NCBI GenBank assembly: GCA_965199055.1
Contig: CBDAQR010000007.1
Location: 1 to 40,939 of the forward strand
DNA from: CBDAQR01 sp965199055
Lineage (GTDB): Bacteria > Pseudomonadota > Gammaproteobacteria > Pseudomonadales > Halieaceae
Reading direction: 5' to 3'
DNA length: 40,939 bases
Below are positions 32,818-40,466 of this stretch, one piece after another (within the stretch, counting starts at the first letter, position 1; each line of letters opens with the position of its first letter). The notes beneath the pieces were generated by a model. The model worked only from the letters and a program-made list of their open reading frames with translations, made no database searches and was not told the DNA's origin. The position numbers were made by a program, and so were the translations under genes.

Positions 32818-34653
32818 CTATTTACCGCTCGCCCGCATGTGGCGCTCATGTATCCATTTCTGCTTGGGCACTGTAAATAGACGTCCCAGGAAATCATATT
32901 GCATAAGGTCTGCGAAAGGCTCTTTGTGGGCCTCGACAATGGCGCGAATGTCACCGGGATAAGTCTGCGGTTTCTTCGCCATTGCCTCGAGCTGGGAAAA
33001 CAGCTTGAAGACAAACGGGATTCCCAGCGTCGCCTTACGCAATTCTTCCGGGGTGCGTTCATTGTGACGCAGCCCGGTTTCGAGGAACTCGCTGGCAAAG
33101 GCCGAGATCCCGTCCGAATCTCCGCCCATGCCTGTCCAATCAGCCACGCGGTGCAGGGTCGGCACGGGCTTGGAGATCAGGTCGCTATAGCGCACGACGA
33201 TCATACGCTCGTTCTGAACAGTCAGGAAGAAGCGGACCGAATAGACATACCACAGCAGAAGGGTCTCCTTGAGATCCTTGCCGAAGAAATGGAACGGGCT
33301 GCCCTCTTTTTTATAGCTCTTGGAATAACGTGACAGCTGGCTTTGGGCGCATTCCATCGGGTTACGGTAGATAAAGACGATCTCGGGCGTGGCCAGACCC
33401 ATGCTCCGTACCACGCTGCGCCACAAACCATAAGTCTGCATGATCCGCGGGTCCTTGAGCAAATAGTTCGGATGCGGCTCGATCAGGAATTCCCGCTCAA
33501 GGAACTCGGTAATCTTCGTGCGGTATTTCCGGGCCAGTTCGTCAGCGCGGTTGCCAAAAGAAAAGAAGACGTCATCCCAGTCCGAAGACAGATCTTTCTG
33601 GATTTCCTCGTTGATCTTCACCAGGCGCTTGCTTTCGAAATAACCTTTGGGGTTGTCGAACGACGACGCCATAAGCTCTCCGGACCCGGTAGAGTAACCA
33701 AGTGCACCACACCCCGAGGCCATCAACGAAGTACCAGAACGGTGGAAGCCGATCAGGAAGGTGACCCTATGATTTGCCAGGCGGTCAGCCAGGGCCTGCT
33801 GCGCCTCCAGATCGATCAGGGTGCGCAACTGTTCAGCAACGTTGGACACCGCCTCTTTCATGGATTTGCCCTGAACCTTTTTGATGTCCGGCAGGCCATT
33901 CTCATCGACGGCATCATGATAATGCAGGATCCGCAAAATCCCGGGGTCTTTGACACGGCTCTTGTCGACCGGGAAATGCAGCGGAAAATTGTATTCGATG
34001 GGCAGGGCTTCATATTCCAGCCCAAGCTTGTTAAGCGCAAAGCAGAACGAAATCTGGTCAATATGCCAGTCGAATTTGCCTAGGATCGTCTTCACCCTGC
34101 TGTCGTGGAAAAGACGCAGAGCTTCGTGCTCCCATTGTCTTGAAAATGCGCGCACGTGCGAGCCGGGAATGATGTAAAGACCACCGTTGAAATTGCCGGC
34201 CAGAGTCGGTTCGCCATTCACATCCGCCGCCACATCGCGGATCTCGGGCAAATCGTCAAAGAGCGCGTGAATCTCGCGCAATACATCGATAGGCGGGTTG
34301 GGAAAGTCGACGGTCTTGCCAACGACTTTTCCTTCCTTGCCAGACAGGTCCGGCGCAATGTTGCGCATGAACAGCAGATCAGTGTCGCAGCAGATGACGA
34401 AATCCACATCCTCGGGCGCATTGCGCAATTGGGCGACCTTGTTGCTGTATTTCTTGTCAGCGAAGAAGATCGTGTCACGCACGGTGCAGCCTCTCGCTTC
34501 AAATTCGGACCGATAGACCCGGGCCGAGGGCGTCAGGTTGATCAGAATATCTTCAGGCTCCACGCCGACCGCCCGCAGCGACCGCACAAGCATCAATGCC
34601 TGGAGATAAAATTTCGGGCTGCGGTCGACGACGCAGGAATAGATGATTTTCAT
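32818..34653 (-). CDS. fusion of glycosyltransferase-like and sulfotransferase domains
   Basis: A 611-aa two-domain protein. Residues 1-about 290 are a GT-A-type nucleotide-sugar transferase domain: IIYSCVVDRSPKFYLQALML at the start, the metal-binding DxD in VICCDTDLLF, and GNFNGGLYIIPGS. Residues about 293-600 are a sulfotransferase with the loop FLIGFHRSGTSLMASG, the 3'-phosphate-binding IVFIYRNPMECAQSQLSRYS and a late VVRYSDLISKP. No stop or restart separates the halves. It lies 16 bp downstream of the glycosyltransferase at 34670 and upstream of the sulfotransferase array. An enzyme that adds a sugar and sulfates it, or modifies a neighbouring residue, is the natural inference. Confidence 0.88.
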   Translation of the reverse strand: MKIIYSCVVDRSPKFYLQALMLVRSLRAVGVEPEDILINLTPSARVYRSEFEARGCTVRDTIFFADKKYSNKVAQLRNAPEDVDFVICCDTDLLFMRNIAPDLSGKEGKVVGKTVDFPNPPIDVLREIHALFDDLPEIRDVAADVNGEPTLAGNFNGGLYIIPGSHVRAFSRQWEHEALRLFHDSRVKTILGKFDWHIDQISFCFALNKLGLEYEALPIEYNFPLHFPVDKSRVKDPGILRILHYHDAVDENGLPDIKKVQGKSMKEAVSNVAEQLRTLIDLEAQQALADRLANHRVTFLIGFHRSGTSLMASGCGALGYSTGSGELMASSFDNPKGYFESKRLVKINEEIQKDLSSDWDDVFFSFGNRADELARKYRTKITEFLEREFLIEPHPNYLLKDPRIMQTYGLWRSVVRSMGLATPEIVFIYRNPMECAQSQLSRYSKSYKKEGSPFHFFGKDLKETLLLWYVYSVRFFLTVQNERMIVVRYSDLISKPVPTLHRVADWTGMGGDSDGISAFASEFLETGLRHNERTPEELRKATLGIPFVFKLFSQLEAMAKKPQTYPGDIRAIVEAHKEPFADLMQYDFLGRLFTVPKQKWIHERHMRASGK

Positions 34654-34669
34654 TGTTCCACCCTATCGT

Positions 34670-36214
34670 TCATGCCTTCTCGGGGGCTGGCACGGCGTCT
34701 TCGGCCTGTACCCCCGCAGCGGACGGTTCGGGTTGAAACACCTCCAGGATCTTGCCCATGTGCTGCGCCACAAACAGATCGCGTTCTGTTGCGCTGAGCA
34801 TCCGGCCCTCGGCCAGCCCGAACATGATGAAATGCTCCAGCGGATCGACACCGCTTTCCACAATGTCCGGGTTCTGTTCAAGATATGCGTTGGGATCGAA
34901 TTCCCCGGTCTCGAGAAGCTCGGAAAAGACGGACAGGACCCGCTCTCGCGGGACATGGCGCAGCATCGACAAGATTGGCATGAGCACGCGCATCGTGTCT
35001 GCATTGTATTGCTCGATGCTTTCCCGCAAATCGGCTATCTCGGCCATCATGGCGGCAAACTGTTTCTCAAAGGCCTCGTTCTGCTGACGCAACAAAGTAT
35101 TGTGCGCCTGAACCGAACGATTGATCATGATCGACGACGGTTCCAGATCCTTGATACGGGTTTCGTTCTCGCGCCGCGCCTGCTTGCGGCAGTAGAGCCA
35201 GTAGCTGTCAAGCGCATCCGTCGCAAAAGGATCGGGGTAGCGGCGTTGCAGATCGGCGCTTGCCTTGTAGAGCCGACGGTCTTTCTCGGGGATCTCCTCG
35301 CCATTCTTATACAACCCGAACTGCCACGGAGCGGCATAGACCGGGTGGCTACGCGCTTCGGCCAGGCACTCGGAATACCACAGAGACAGCTCCTGCAAGA
35401 CGCTGAGATCCTCGATCAGGGGCTCCGAGCTGCGGTCGTACAGCCCCCGCACATAGGGGCCGATCTTGTAGAATCCGGAGAAGTGAACGAACTGGATGGG
35501 TGCGCCATCCACAAGATAGACATCGTCCTTCTTGGTAATCTCTCGCTGGAAGGTATTCCAGCGCGCGACGTTGTACACCGGCTGACGCATACATTTGTAA
35601 TCGTCGATATAGTTTGGCAGAAGATCCATCCATTTCTGGTCGATGAACAGGCCCTGATCCGGGTCGAGCAGGCAGTAATCCTTCAGACGATACCGCCACC
35701 AGGATGCAACGGCCCGCCCGGTCTCATTGTTCTGGAACGCAAAGAAACCCAGATTGAACCCCCCAACCTTGAGCGGGTTTTTCTCGAAAAAGATCCAGTC
35801 GCTGTTCTCGTGCATCAGCGAGGCGTGCGGTGTCAGCAGAACTGATGTTTTCTTGAGCTCTGCGCGCATCTCGGCCATATCATCAAACAGCACACAATCG
35901 GGGTCGAAGAACATGACCCCCTCGCAATCGTCTCGCTCCATCAGCTTGGCAGCTGTGAACGGTTTGACGGCCGTGGCCAGTTCCATGATCGAATGACCAA
36001 AAGCCCAACCGCGCGGATTGTCGAATTGATCCGCAAAATCCTCGATATACAGGACTTCGTCAAAGCCTTCATCCTCCAGACGAAAATCCGTGGGCTGTTC
36101 ATCGGTCAGAACAAAAACGAATTTCGCGTCGGGCATGTGCTCCTTGACGGAAGCCGCCAAAAGCTTGGCGCAGGGTACGAAATTTAAAGCACATGTGGTA
36201 AAGACATAAAGCAT
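34670..36214 (-). CDS. glycosyltransferase-like protein with coiled coil and FD-x-x-YL module
   Basis: A 514-aa protein from the ATG at 36214 (MLYVFTTCALNFVPCAKLLA), which has GGAG 7 nt upstream; a TTG-started extension is not used. The N-terminal about 330 residues form a GT-A-like domain with a DxD-type motif in GVMFFDPDCVLFDD and NLGFFAF. Residues about 365-415 are probably coiled coil. Residues about 440-480 hold the module FDPNAYLEQNPDIVESGVDP followed by LEHFIMFGLAEGRML, also found in the proteins at 8203 and 36230. It is part of the minus-strand operon between the RfbA-GT2 fusion and the GT-sulfotransferase fusion. Sugar specificity is unknown. Confidence 0.82.
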   Translation of the reverse strand: MLYVFTTCALNFVPCAKLLAASVKEHMPDAKFVFVLTDEQPTDFRLEDEGFDEVLYIEDFADQFDNPRGWAFGHSIMELATAVKPFTAAKLMERDDCEGVMFFDPDCVLFDDMAEMRAELKKTSVLLTPHASLMHENSDWIFFEKNPLKVGGFNLGFFAFQNNETGRAVASWWRYRLKDYCLLDPDQGLFIDQKWMDLLPNYIDDYKCMRQPVYNVARWNTFQREITKKDDVYLVDGAPIQFVHFSGFYKIGPYVRGLYDRSSEPLIEDLSVLQELSLWYSECLAEARSHPVYAAPWQFGLYKNGEEIPEKDRRLYKASADLQRRYPDPFATDALDSYWLYCRKQARRENETRIKDLEPSSIMINRSVQAHNTLLRQQNEAFEKQFAAMMAEIADLRESIEQYNADTMRVLMPILSMLRHVPRERVLSVFSELLETGEFDPNAYLEQNPDIVESGVDPLEHFIMFGLAEGRMLSATERDLFVAQHMGKILEVFQPEPSAAGVQAEDAVPAPEKA

Positions 36215-36229
36215 CAGAAGCTCCAAAAC

Positions 36230-38629
36230 CTATGGTTGAATGGTTGTCTTGAAATAGTGGACTAGGGGGTTGGCGCCGAAGAGGACAAGGCTGGGGTTGC
36301 GCATGAAATACGCTTTACCGTCAAACCAGCTATTCGGCGATCGCTGCTCACCGGCCCCAAATTGCAAGTAGTGCTGCGCGGGTTTAAGACCGGGCTGGGC
36401 CACATCAGGATAGGTTGACACGTAGTACTGGGCATCAAACAAGCCGCTTTTTTCCAGCAGTCTGGCCTCAATCTCCTGAACTTCAGGGGACTGCAACGCC
36501 CGGGCCTCCGCAAAGACCTGCGCGATAAGATCTCCGTTTGGATTGGCCTCTTGGGGAGGGTGCGACGAGGGTGCCGCAGCGTTCTTGGCAGTATCCTGCG
36601 CAGCTTGCTCACTCATCACACGCCGGATCTGCCCCAGGGTCCGAAAGAGGTTGCGATACACCTCGGCGTCAGGCGGGGTGCCGACAGAATTGGCCGCCTG
36701 ATCATAAAGCGGCAGATAAACATCTATCCGGCCCTTCAGACTACGAACCTGAATATTGATCCAGTCGGGGTGCAGGTTGGCAATGCTCCAGTCAATATCT
36801 TCCTTAACTCCGTCGGGAAGGTCGCCCCGTTGGATCTGACGCGAAAAGGCCGCGATATTATTGCACATCTCCATGAGCATTTGTGTAGCCAACGCACTGC
36901 GATGCGCGGGGTGCTGGGCAAACCATTCGTTCGCCAGCAATGCGACGGCGGACCGGATGCTGCCGAACATGTGATCGGGCTTCTTGACCAGAAGCTGGGT
37001 GGCCTGCGTGCCCTCTGACGCATTGCGCCGCCAAAGATATGTATAGTCGTTCAGAAACGTGATTTTCCGGCAGGTCATCAGGTACTTAAAGTTGAACAAC
37101 CGGTCTTCGCCGATATGCAGGTCAACCGGAAACTTCAAATCCAGATTGTCGATGACCGATTTCCGCATCAATGCGTTCCAGGACGAGTAGACGGCCATGA
37201 TCTGCGGAAAGGCCTTTGGGGGAATCCCGTGCACCTCGGGAAAATTCCTCTCTTCGCCGACATTCTCGCGCAACGCTCCGGTCTGGGCATCCCACAGCAG
37301 GTGCTTGCCCCGCACAAAATCCACGTCGGGCGTCATATGCTGCAAAAGGCAGTCCAGAGCGCCTTCGGTCAGCTTGTCATCTGCATCCATGAAGAAAATG
37401 AGCGACCCGCCCGCCGCTGCCAGCGCCGCGTTCCGGGTTTCGGACACACCCATATTCTGCGCGTTAAATACGGGTTTTACCCTAGGATCTTCAGCCGCAA
37501 TCTGTGTAACAAGCTCGCGCGTGCCATCAGACGAACCATCGTCAGCCAGAATGATCTCAAGGTCATGCCCTCCCGGCTGTTCTCCCTGTTTTGGCAGCGT
37601 GTCATACGCTTCCCTCAACACGGCTGCCGCGTTGAAACAGGGTATAATTATTGAAATCATGTCCACCTCTGAAGCCACACCATTCTGCCGATCCTTGCCT
37701 CCAAATGTACCGACTTGGTCGCAAGCCATCAAATCGCCCCAAGAGGCGTATCTTCCATCCCAGGACAAATTACCTAAATATTGACCATAGCCATTTTTTT
37801 GGAACTTCTCTGCGCGTTTCAGAAGCTCCGCGCGGTCAATCCAGCCATTGGCATAGGAGATCTCGTCCGGACTGCCGGTTTGCAGGCCTTGCCGTTTTTT
37901 CAGCGTGCGCACGAAATTACCCGCATCCAGCAGGGATCCGTGGGTACCGGTGTCGAGCCATGCATAGCCGCGGCCCATACGTTCCACCGAGAGCGCACCC
38001 TCATGCAGGTACATTTCCAGGAGCGTGGTGATTTCCAGCTCACCCCGCTCTGACGGTTTCACCTCCTTGGCTCGGTCTGGTGCAGTTCCATCCAGAAAAT
38101 AGAGCCCGGTGACCGCAAAATTCGAGGACGGCACTTCAGGCTTCTCGATGATCGCACTGGCTTTGCCATTCTCACCAAATGCGACCACACCGTAGCGCTC
38201 TGGATCCGCGACACGGTACCCGAAAACAGTCCCGCCTTCGGTCACGCCATCCGCCCGTTTCAGCATGCCCGGCAAGTCGTGCCCGTAAAAGATATTGTCG
38301 CCCAGAACCAGCGCCGAAGGGGCGCCTGCCAGGAATGCTTTGGTCAGCAAATAGGCCTGCGCCAGCCCGTCAGGGCTGGGCTGGACGATATAGGTAAAGT
38401 CCATCCCCCACTGGCTGCCATCTCCGAGGGTCCGCTGAAACTGTTCTTGGTCCTGCGGCGTCGTAATGATCGCAACCTCTCGGATCCCACCCAGCATGAG
38501 GACGCTCAGCGGATAATAGATCATCGGCTTGTCATAAACCGGCAGAAGCTGTTTCGACACGCCGATCGTAATCGGATAGAGCCGTGTGCCCGAGCCGCCA
38601 GCCAGGATGATGCCTTTGCGATTTGTCAT
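36230..38629 (-). CDS. rfbA: glucose-1-phosphate thymidylyltransferase fused to a family 2 glycosyltransferase
   Basis: Residues 1-about 285 are a normal RfbA, the first enzyme of dTDP-rhamnose synthesis: GIILAGGSGTRLYPIT, SKQLLPVYDKPMIYYPLS, LGDNIFYGHDL and AWLDTGTH. After KNGYGQYL about 38 unusual residues follow without a stop. At residue 324 a GT2 domain begins (MISIIIPCFNAAAVL, ILADDGSSDGT, the DxD in FFMDADDKL). The C-terminal about 65 residues carry two copies of the FD-x-x-YY module (LFDAQYYVSTYPDV, WFDGKAYFMRNPSL). The GT2 part has its own ATG at 37660 behind AGAGGTGG, so two proteins may be made from one open frame. The fusion completes the rfbABCD set on this plasmid. Confidence 0.9.
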   Translation of the reverse strand: MTNRKGIILAGGSGTRLYPITIGVSKQLLPVYDKPMIYYPLSVLMLGGIREVAIITTPQDQEQFQRTLGDGSQWGMDFTYIVQPSPDGLAQAYLLTKAFLAGAPSALVLGDNIFYGHDLPGMLKRADGVTEGGTVFGYRVADPERYGVVAFGENGKASAIIEKPEVPSSNFAVTGLYFLDGTAPDRAKEVKPSERGELEITTLLEMYLHEGALSVERMGRGYAWLDTGTHGSLLDAGNFVRTLKKRQGLQTGSPDEISYANGWIDRAELLKRAEKFQKNGYGQYLGNLSWDGRYASWGDLMACDQVGTFGGKDRQNGVASEVDMISIIIPCFNAAAVLREAYDTLPKQGEQPGGHDLEIILADDGSSDGTRELVTQIAAEDPRVKPVFNAQNMGVSETRNAALAAAGGSLIFFMDADDKLTEGALDCLLQHMTPDVDFVRGKHLLWDAQTGALRENVGEERNFPEVHGIPPKAFPQIMAVYSSWNALMRKSVIDNLDLKFPVDLHIGEDRLFNFKYLMTCRKITFLNDYTYLWRRNASEGTQATQLLVKKPDHMFGSIRSAVALLANEWFAQHPAHRSALATQMLMEMCNNIAAFSRQIQRGDLPDGVKEDIDWSIANLHPDWINIQVRSLKGRIDVYLPLYDQAANSVGTPPDAEVYRNLFRTLGQIRRVMSEQAAQDTAKNAAAPSSHPPQEANPNGDLIAQVFAEARALQSPEVQEIEARLLEKSGLFDAQYYVSTYPDVAQPGLKPAQHYLQFGAGEQRSPNSWFDGKAYFMRNPSLVLFGANPLVHYFKTTIQP

Positions 38630-38653
38630 GAAACGGTCCGTCCTTTGGATATC

Positions 38654-39462
38654 TCAGGAATGAGTTTGAGGGAATAACAAGCGATCGGCACCAAATTTTT
38701 CGATATAGAGCGCCAGATCAAGGGAATAAGTGGCCGCCACGCGCTTGGCCAGGGCGGTCGAATACAGCGCCCGATGCGATGGGCACTGCCCGGTCCGTTT
38801 CATTGCCGCGATCTCATGGGCCGGGGTTTTATGAAAAGCCCCCTCGACCATCTCGTATTGATCCGTGCCGTGGCCCGCCAGTCCGCGTGCATCCGCAACA
38901 CGTATGCCGGTGGCCGCTTCTATTCCCTTGATGGCATCCGAAAACGCCTCAAGCCGGAACCAGCCATCGTAATCGTCATAGACCAGGTAATCCACTTGCG
39001 GCGCCAATGTTCGTCAGTGGATGTCTCATCGTCGTCCCCGATGATCGACGTAATGAAGAGCTCAAATGTCAGATCATCGATCTCAAACGCATCATCGTGA
39101 CGCCGGCGGAACTGCCAGGCGACGGTATCCTTGGACACGATTTTATCCAAGAACACGCTGGCCAGCCGCGCGAAGGGATCGCGCAGGATGACAAAGGTGT
39201 ATGGCGCCGTCACCAGATCCTTTAGCGTCAGGTTGAACGTGGTGTTGTTGGCATGGATCCAGGGAAAATCCTCGGCGCCTGCAATAGCGCCGTTCGCAAG
39301 CGCCAGCGAATAGCGCATTGTGGTGCAGGCATTCTTGGGAATGAAGCTGTAAACCGCGCCGCTGTCGAAATGCTGTAGTGCATAGCGCGCCGCAAACGTA
39401 TGGGCGGCATTGCCGCTCAGTGTCTTGGTGGCACTATTTGCAAATCTGAGCAGGCGCGCCAT
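38654..39462 (-). pseudogene. sulfotransferase (Sulfotransfer_2-like) with a frameshift
   Basis: The first frame, from the ATG at 39462, contains YSFIPKNACTTMRYSLA (phosphosulfate loop) and TFVILRDPFARLASVFLDK (3'-phosphate-binding). It goes out of frame after TSTDEHWR. Inserting one base in the GCGGCGCC stretch at about 38998-39004 restores PQVDYLVYDDYDGWFRLEAF, which continues to 38654, for a total of 269 aa. It begins 3 nt after the rfbD stop and ends 24 bp before rfbA, inside the rhamnose operon. It is broken as read; a sequencing error is a real alternative. Confidence 0.8.
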
Positions 39463-39465
39463 GGA

Positions 39466-40317
39466 TCAGACAACCTTCAGCACGCGGGCAAGCGAAACCG
39501 CCCAGTCGGGTTGCGCGATGCCAAAATCCCGGGTCAACGCCGTGCAATCCATGCGAGAATTAAGCGGTCGGGTTGCCGGTGTGGGATAGTCCGAGGACGG
39601 GATGCCGGTGACATCCACCGAACGACCCGCCTGTTCGAATATTTCGCATGCGAAAGTCTTCCAGCTGACCGCCGGGGCGCCGGCAAAGTGATATATGCCC
39701 CCACCCTGCCCCGTTTCGACCATCGCACGGGCCATGGTCAGGCAGGCGTCAGCGATGTCACCTGCTTCGGTGGGCCCGCCGATCTGGTCATCGACGATCG
39801 TCAGCGCATCGCGGGTTTCCGACAGCCGCAGCATGGTTTTGACAAAATTGTTGCCGTGGGCGGAAAACACCCAACTGGTGCGTAGAATGGCCGCCCGGCC
39901 TCCAGCCGCCCGCACACCGTCTTCGCCGGCCAGTTTAGACCGGCCATAAGCGCCCAGCGGGCCGGTCGGATTATCTGGTTGCCACGGGGTCTCGCCGCCG
40001 CCTGCAAAAACGTAATCGGTCGAAATGTGCACAAGTGGAATTCCCTTGGCTGCGCAGGCCCGCGCCATGGCCGCGGGGGCCTCACCGTTGATTACGGTAG
40101 CCAATGCCTCTTCGTCTTCGGCCTTATCAACCGCGGTGTATGCGGCTGCATTGATCACCGCGTCGGCGTCGCTGGCGGCCACCGCCGCAGCACAAACCGC
40201 GGGATCGACAAGATCGGCCTGATCGCGCCCTAACACAACCATTTCAACATCCACCGGACAGCGGGCCTGTAATTCCGTGGCCACCTGGCCGGTTTTTCCA
40301 AAAACAAGGATTTTCAT
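39466..40317 (-). CDS. rfbD: dTDP-4-dehydrorhamnose reductase
   Basis: Last step of dTDP-L-rhamnose synthesis. The 283 aa show the NADPH-binding start ILVFGKTGQVATEL, the catalytic HISTDYVFAG and the YGRSKLAGE pair, then ILRTSWVFSAHGNNFVKTM. The ATG at 40317 overlaps the stop of a sulfotransferase fossil frame upstream. It carries, as part of its coding sequence, the second copy of the 14-bp palindrome found after parB. It is followed at 39462 by the frameshifted sulfotransferase. Confidence 0.96.
   Translation of the reverse strand: MKILVFGKTGQVATELQARCPVDVEMVVLGRDQADLVDPAVCAAAVAASDADAVINAAAYTAVDKAEDEEALATVINGEAPAAMARACAAKGIPLVHISTDYVFAGGGETPWQPDNPTGPLGAYGRSKLAGEDGVRAAGGRAAILRTSWVFSAHGNNFVKTMLRLSETRDALTIVDDQIGGPTEAGDIADACLTMARAMVETGQGGGIYHFAGAPAVSWKTFACEIFEQAGRSVDVTGIPSSDYPTPATRPLNSRMDCTALTRDFGIAQPDWAVSLARVLKVV
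39642..39655. promoter_or_regulatory. second copy of the candidate parS palindrome core
   Basis: TTTCGCATGCGAAA inside rfbD is identical to the core of the 18-bp palindrome at 5196-5213. On the circle the two sites are 6.5 kb apart, on either side of the rfbB-rfbC-repA-parAB block. It could be a second ParB site; constraint from the coding sequence cannot be excluded. Confidence 0.4.
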
Positions 40318-40442
40318 GCGGGCCCCTTTTCAGTTCTGTTCGGGAAGATGTCTATGTCCTGCCACCGCATCGGGGTCCGCAGATCAACGGCCCTCTGGAT
40401 CGACGTGGTGCCCGTCTTGTGCGGCCCGGCATGCAGATACAG
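40314..40442 (-). pseudogene. sulfotransferase fossil between rfbB and rfbD
   Basis: In the 149-bp gap the minus strand encodes LYLHAGPHKTGTTSIQRAV followed by DLRTPMRWQDIDIF and a short tail ending at 40314. LHAGPHKTGTTSIQ is an unmistakable phosphosulfate loop. No standard start codon precedes it after the rfbB stop, and the frame is only 43 codons. It is therefore what is left of a deleted sulfotransferase gene. Confidence 0.65.
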
Positions 40443-40466
40443 AGCCCCCCGGCAACCGCTCTGCTG

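Noticed and set aside
34643..35845. 400-codon open frame on the plus strand
   Set aside because: Antisense to the glycosyltransferase at 34670-36214; composition is that of a shadow frame and no motif was seen.
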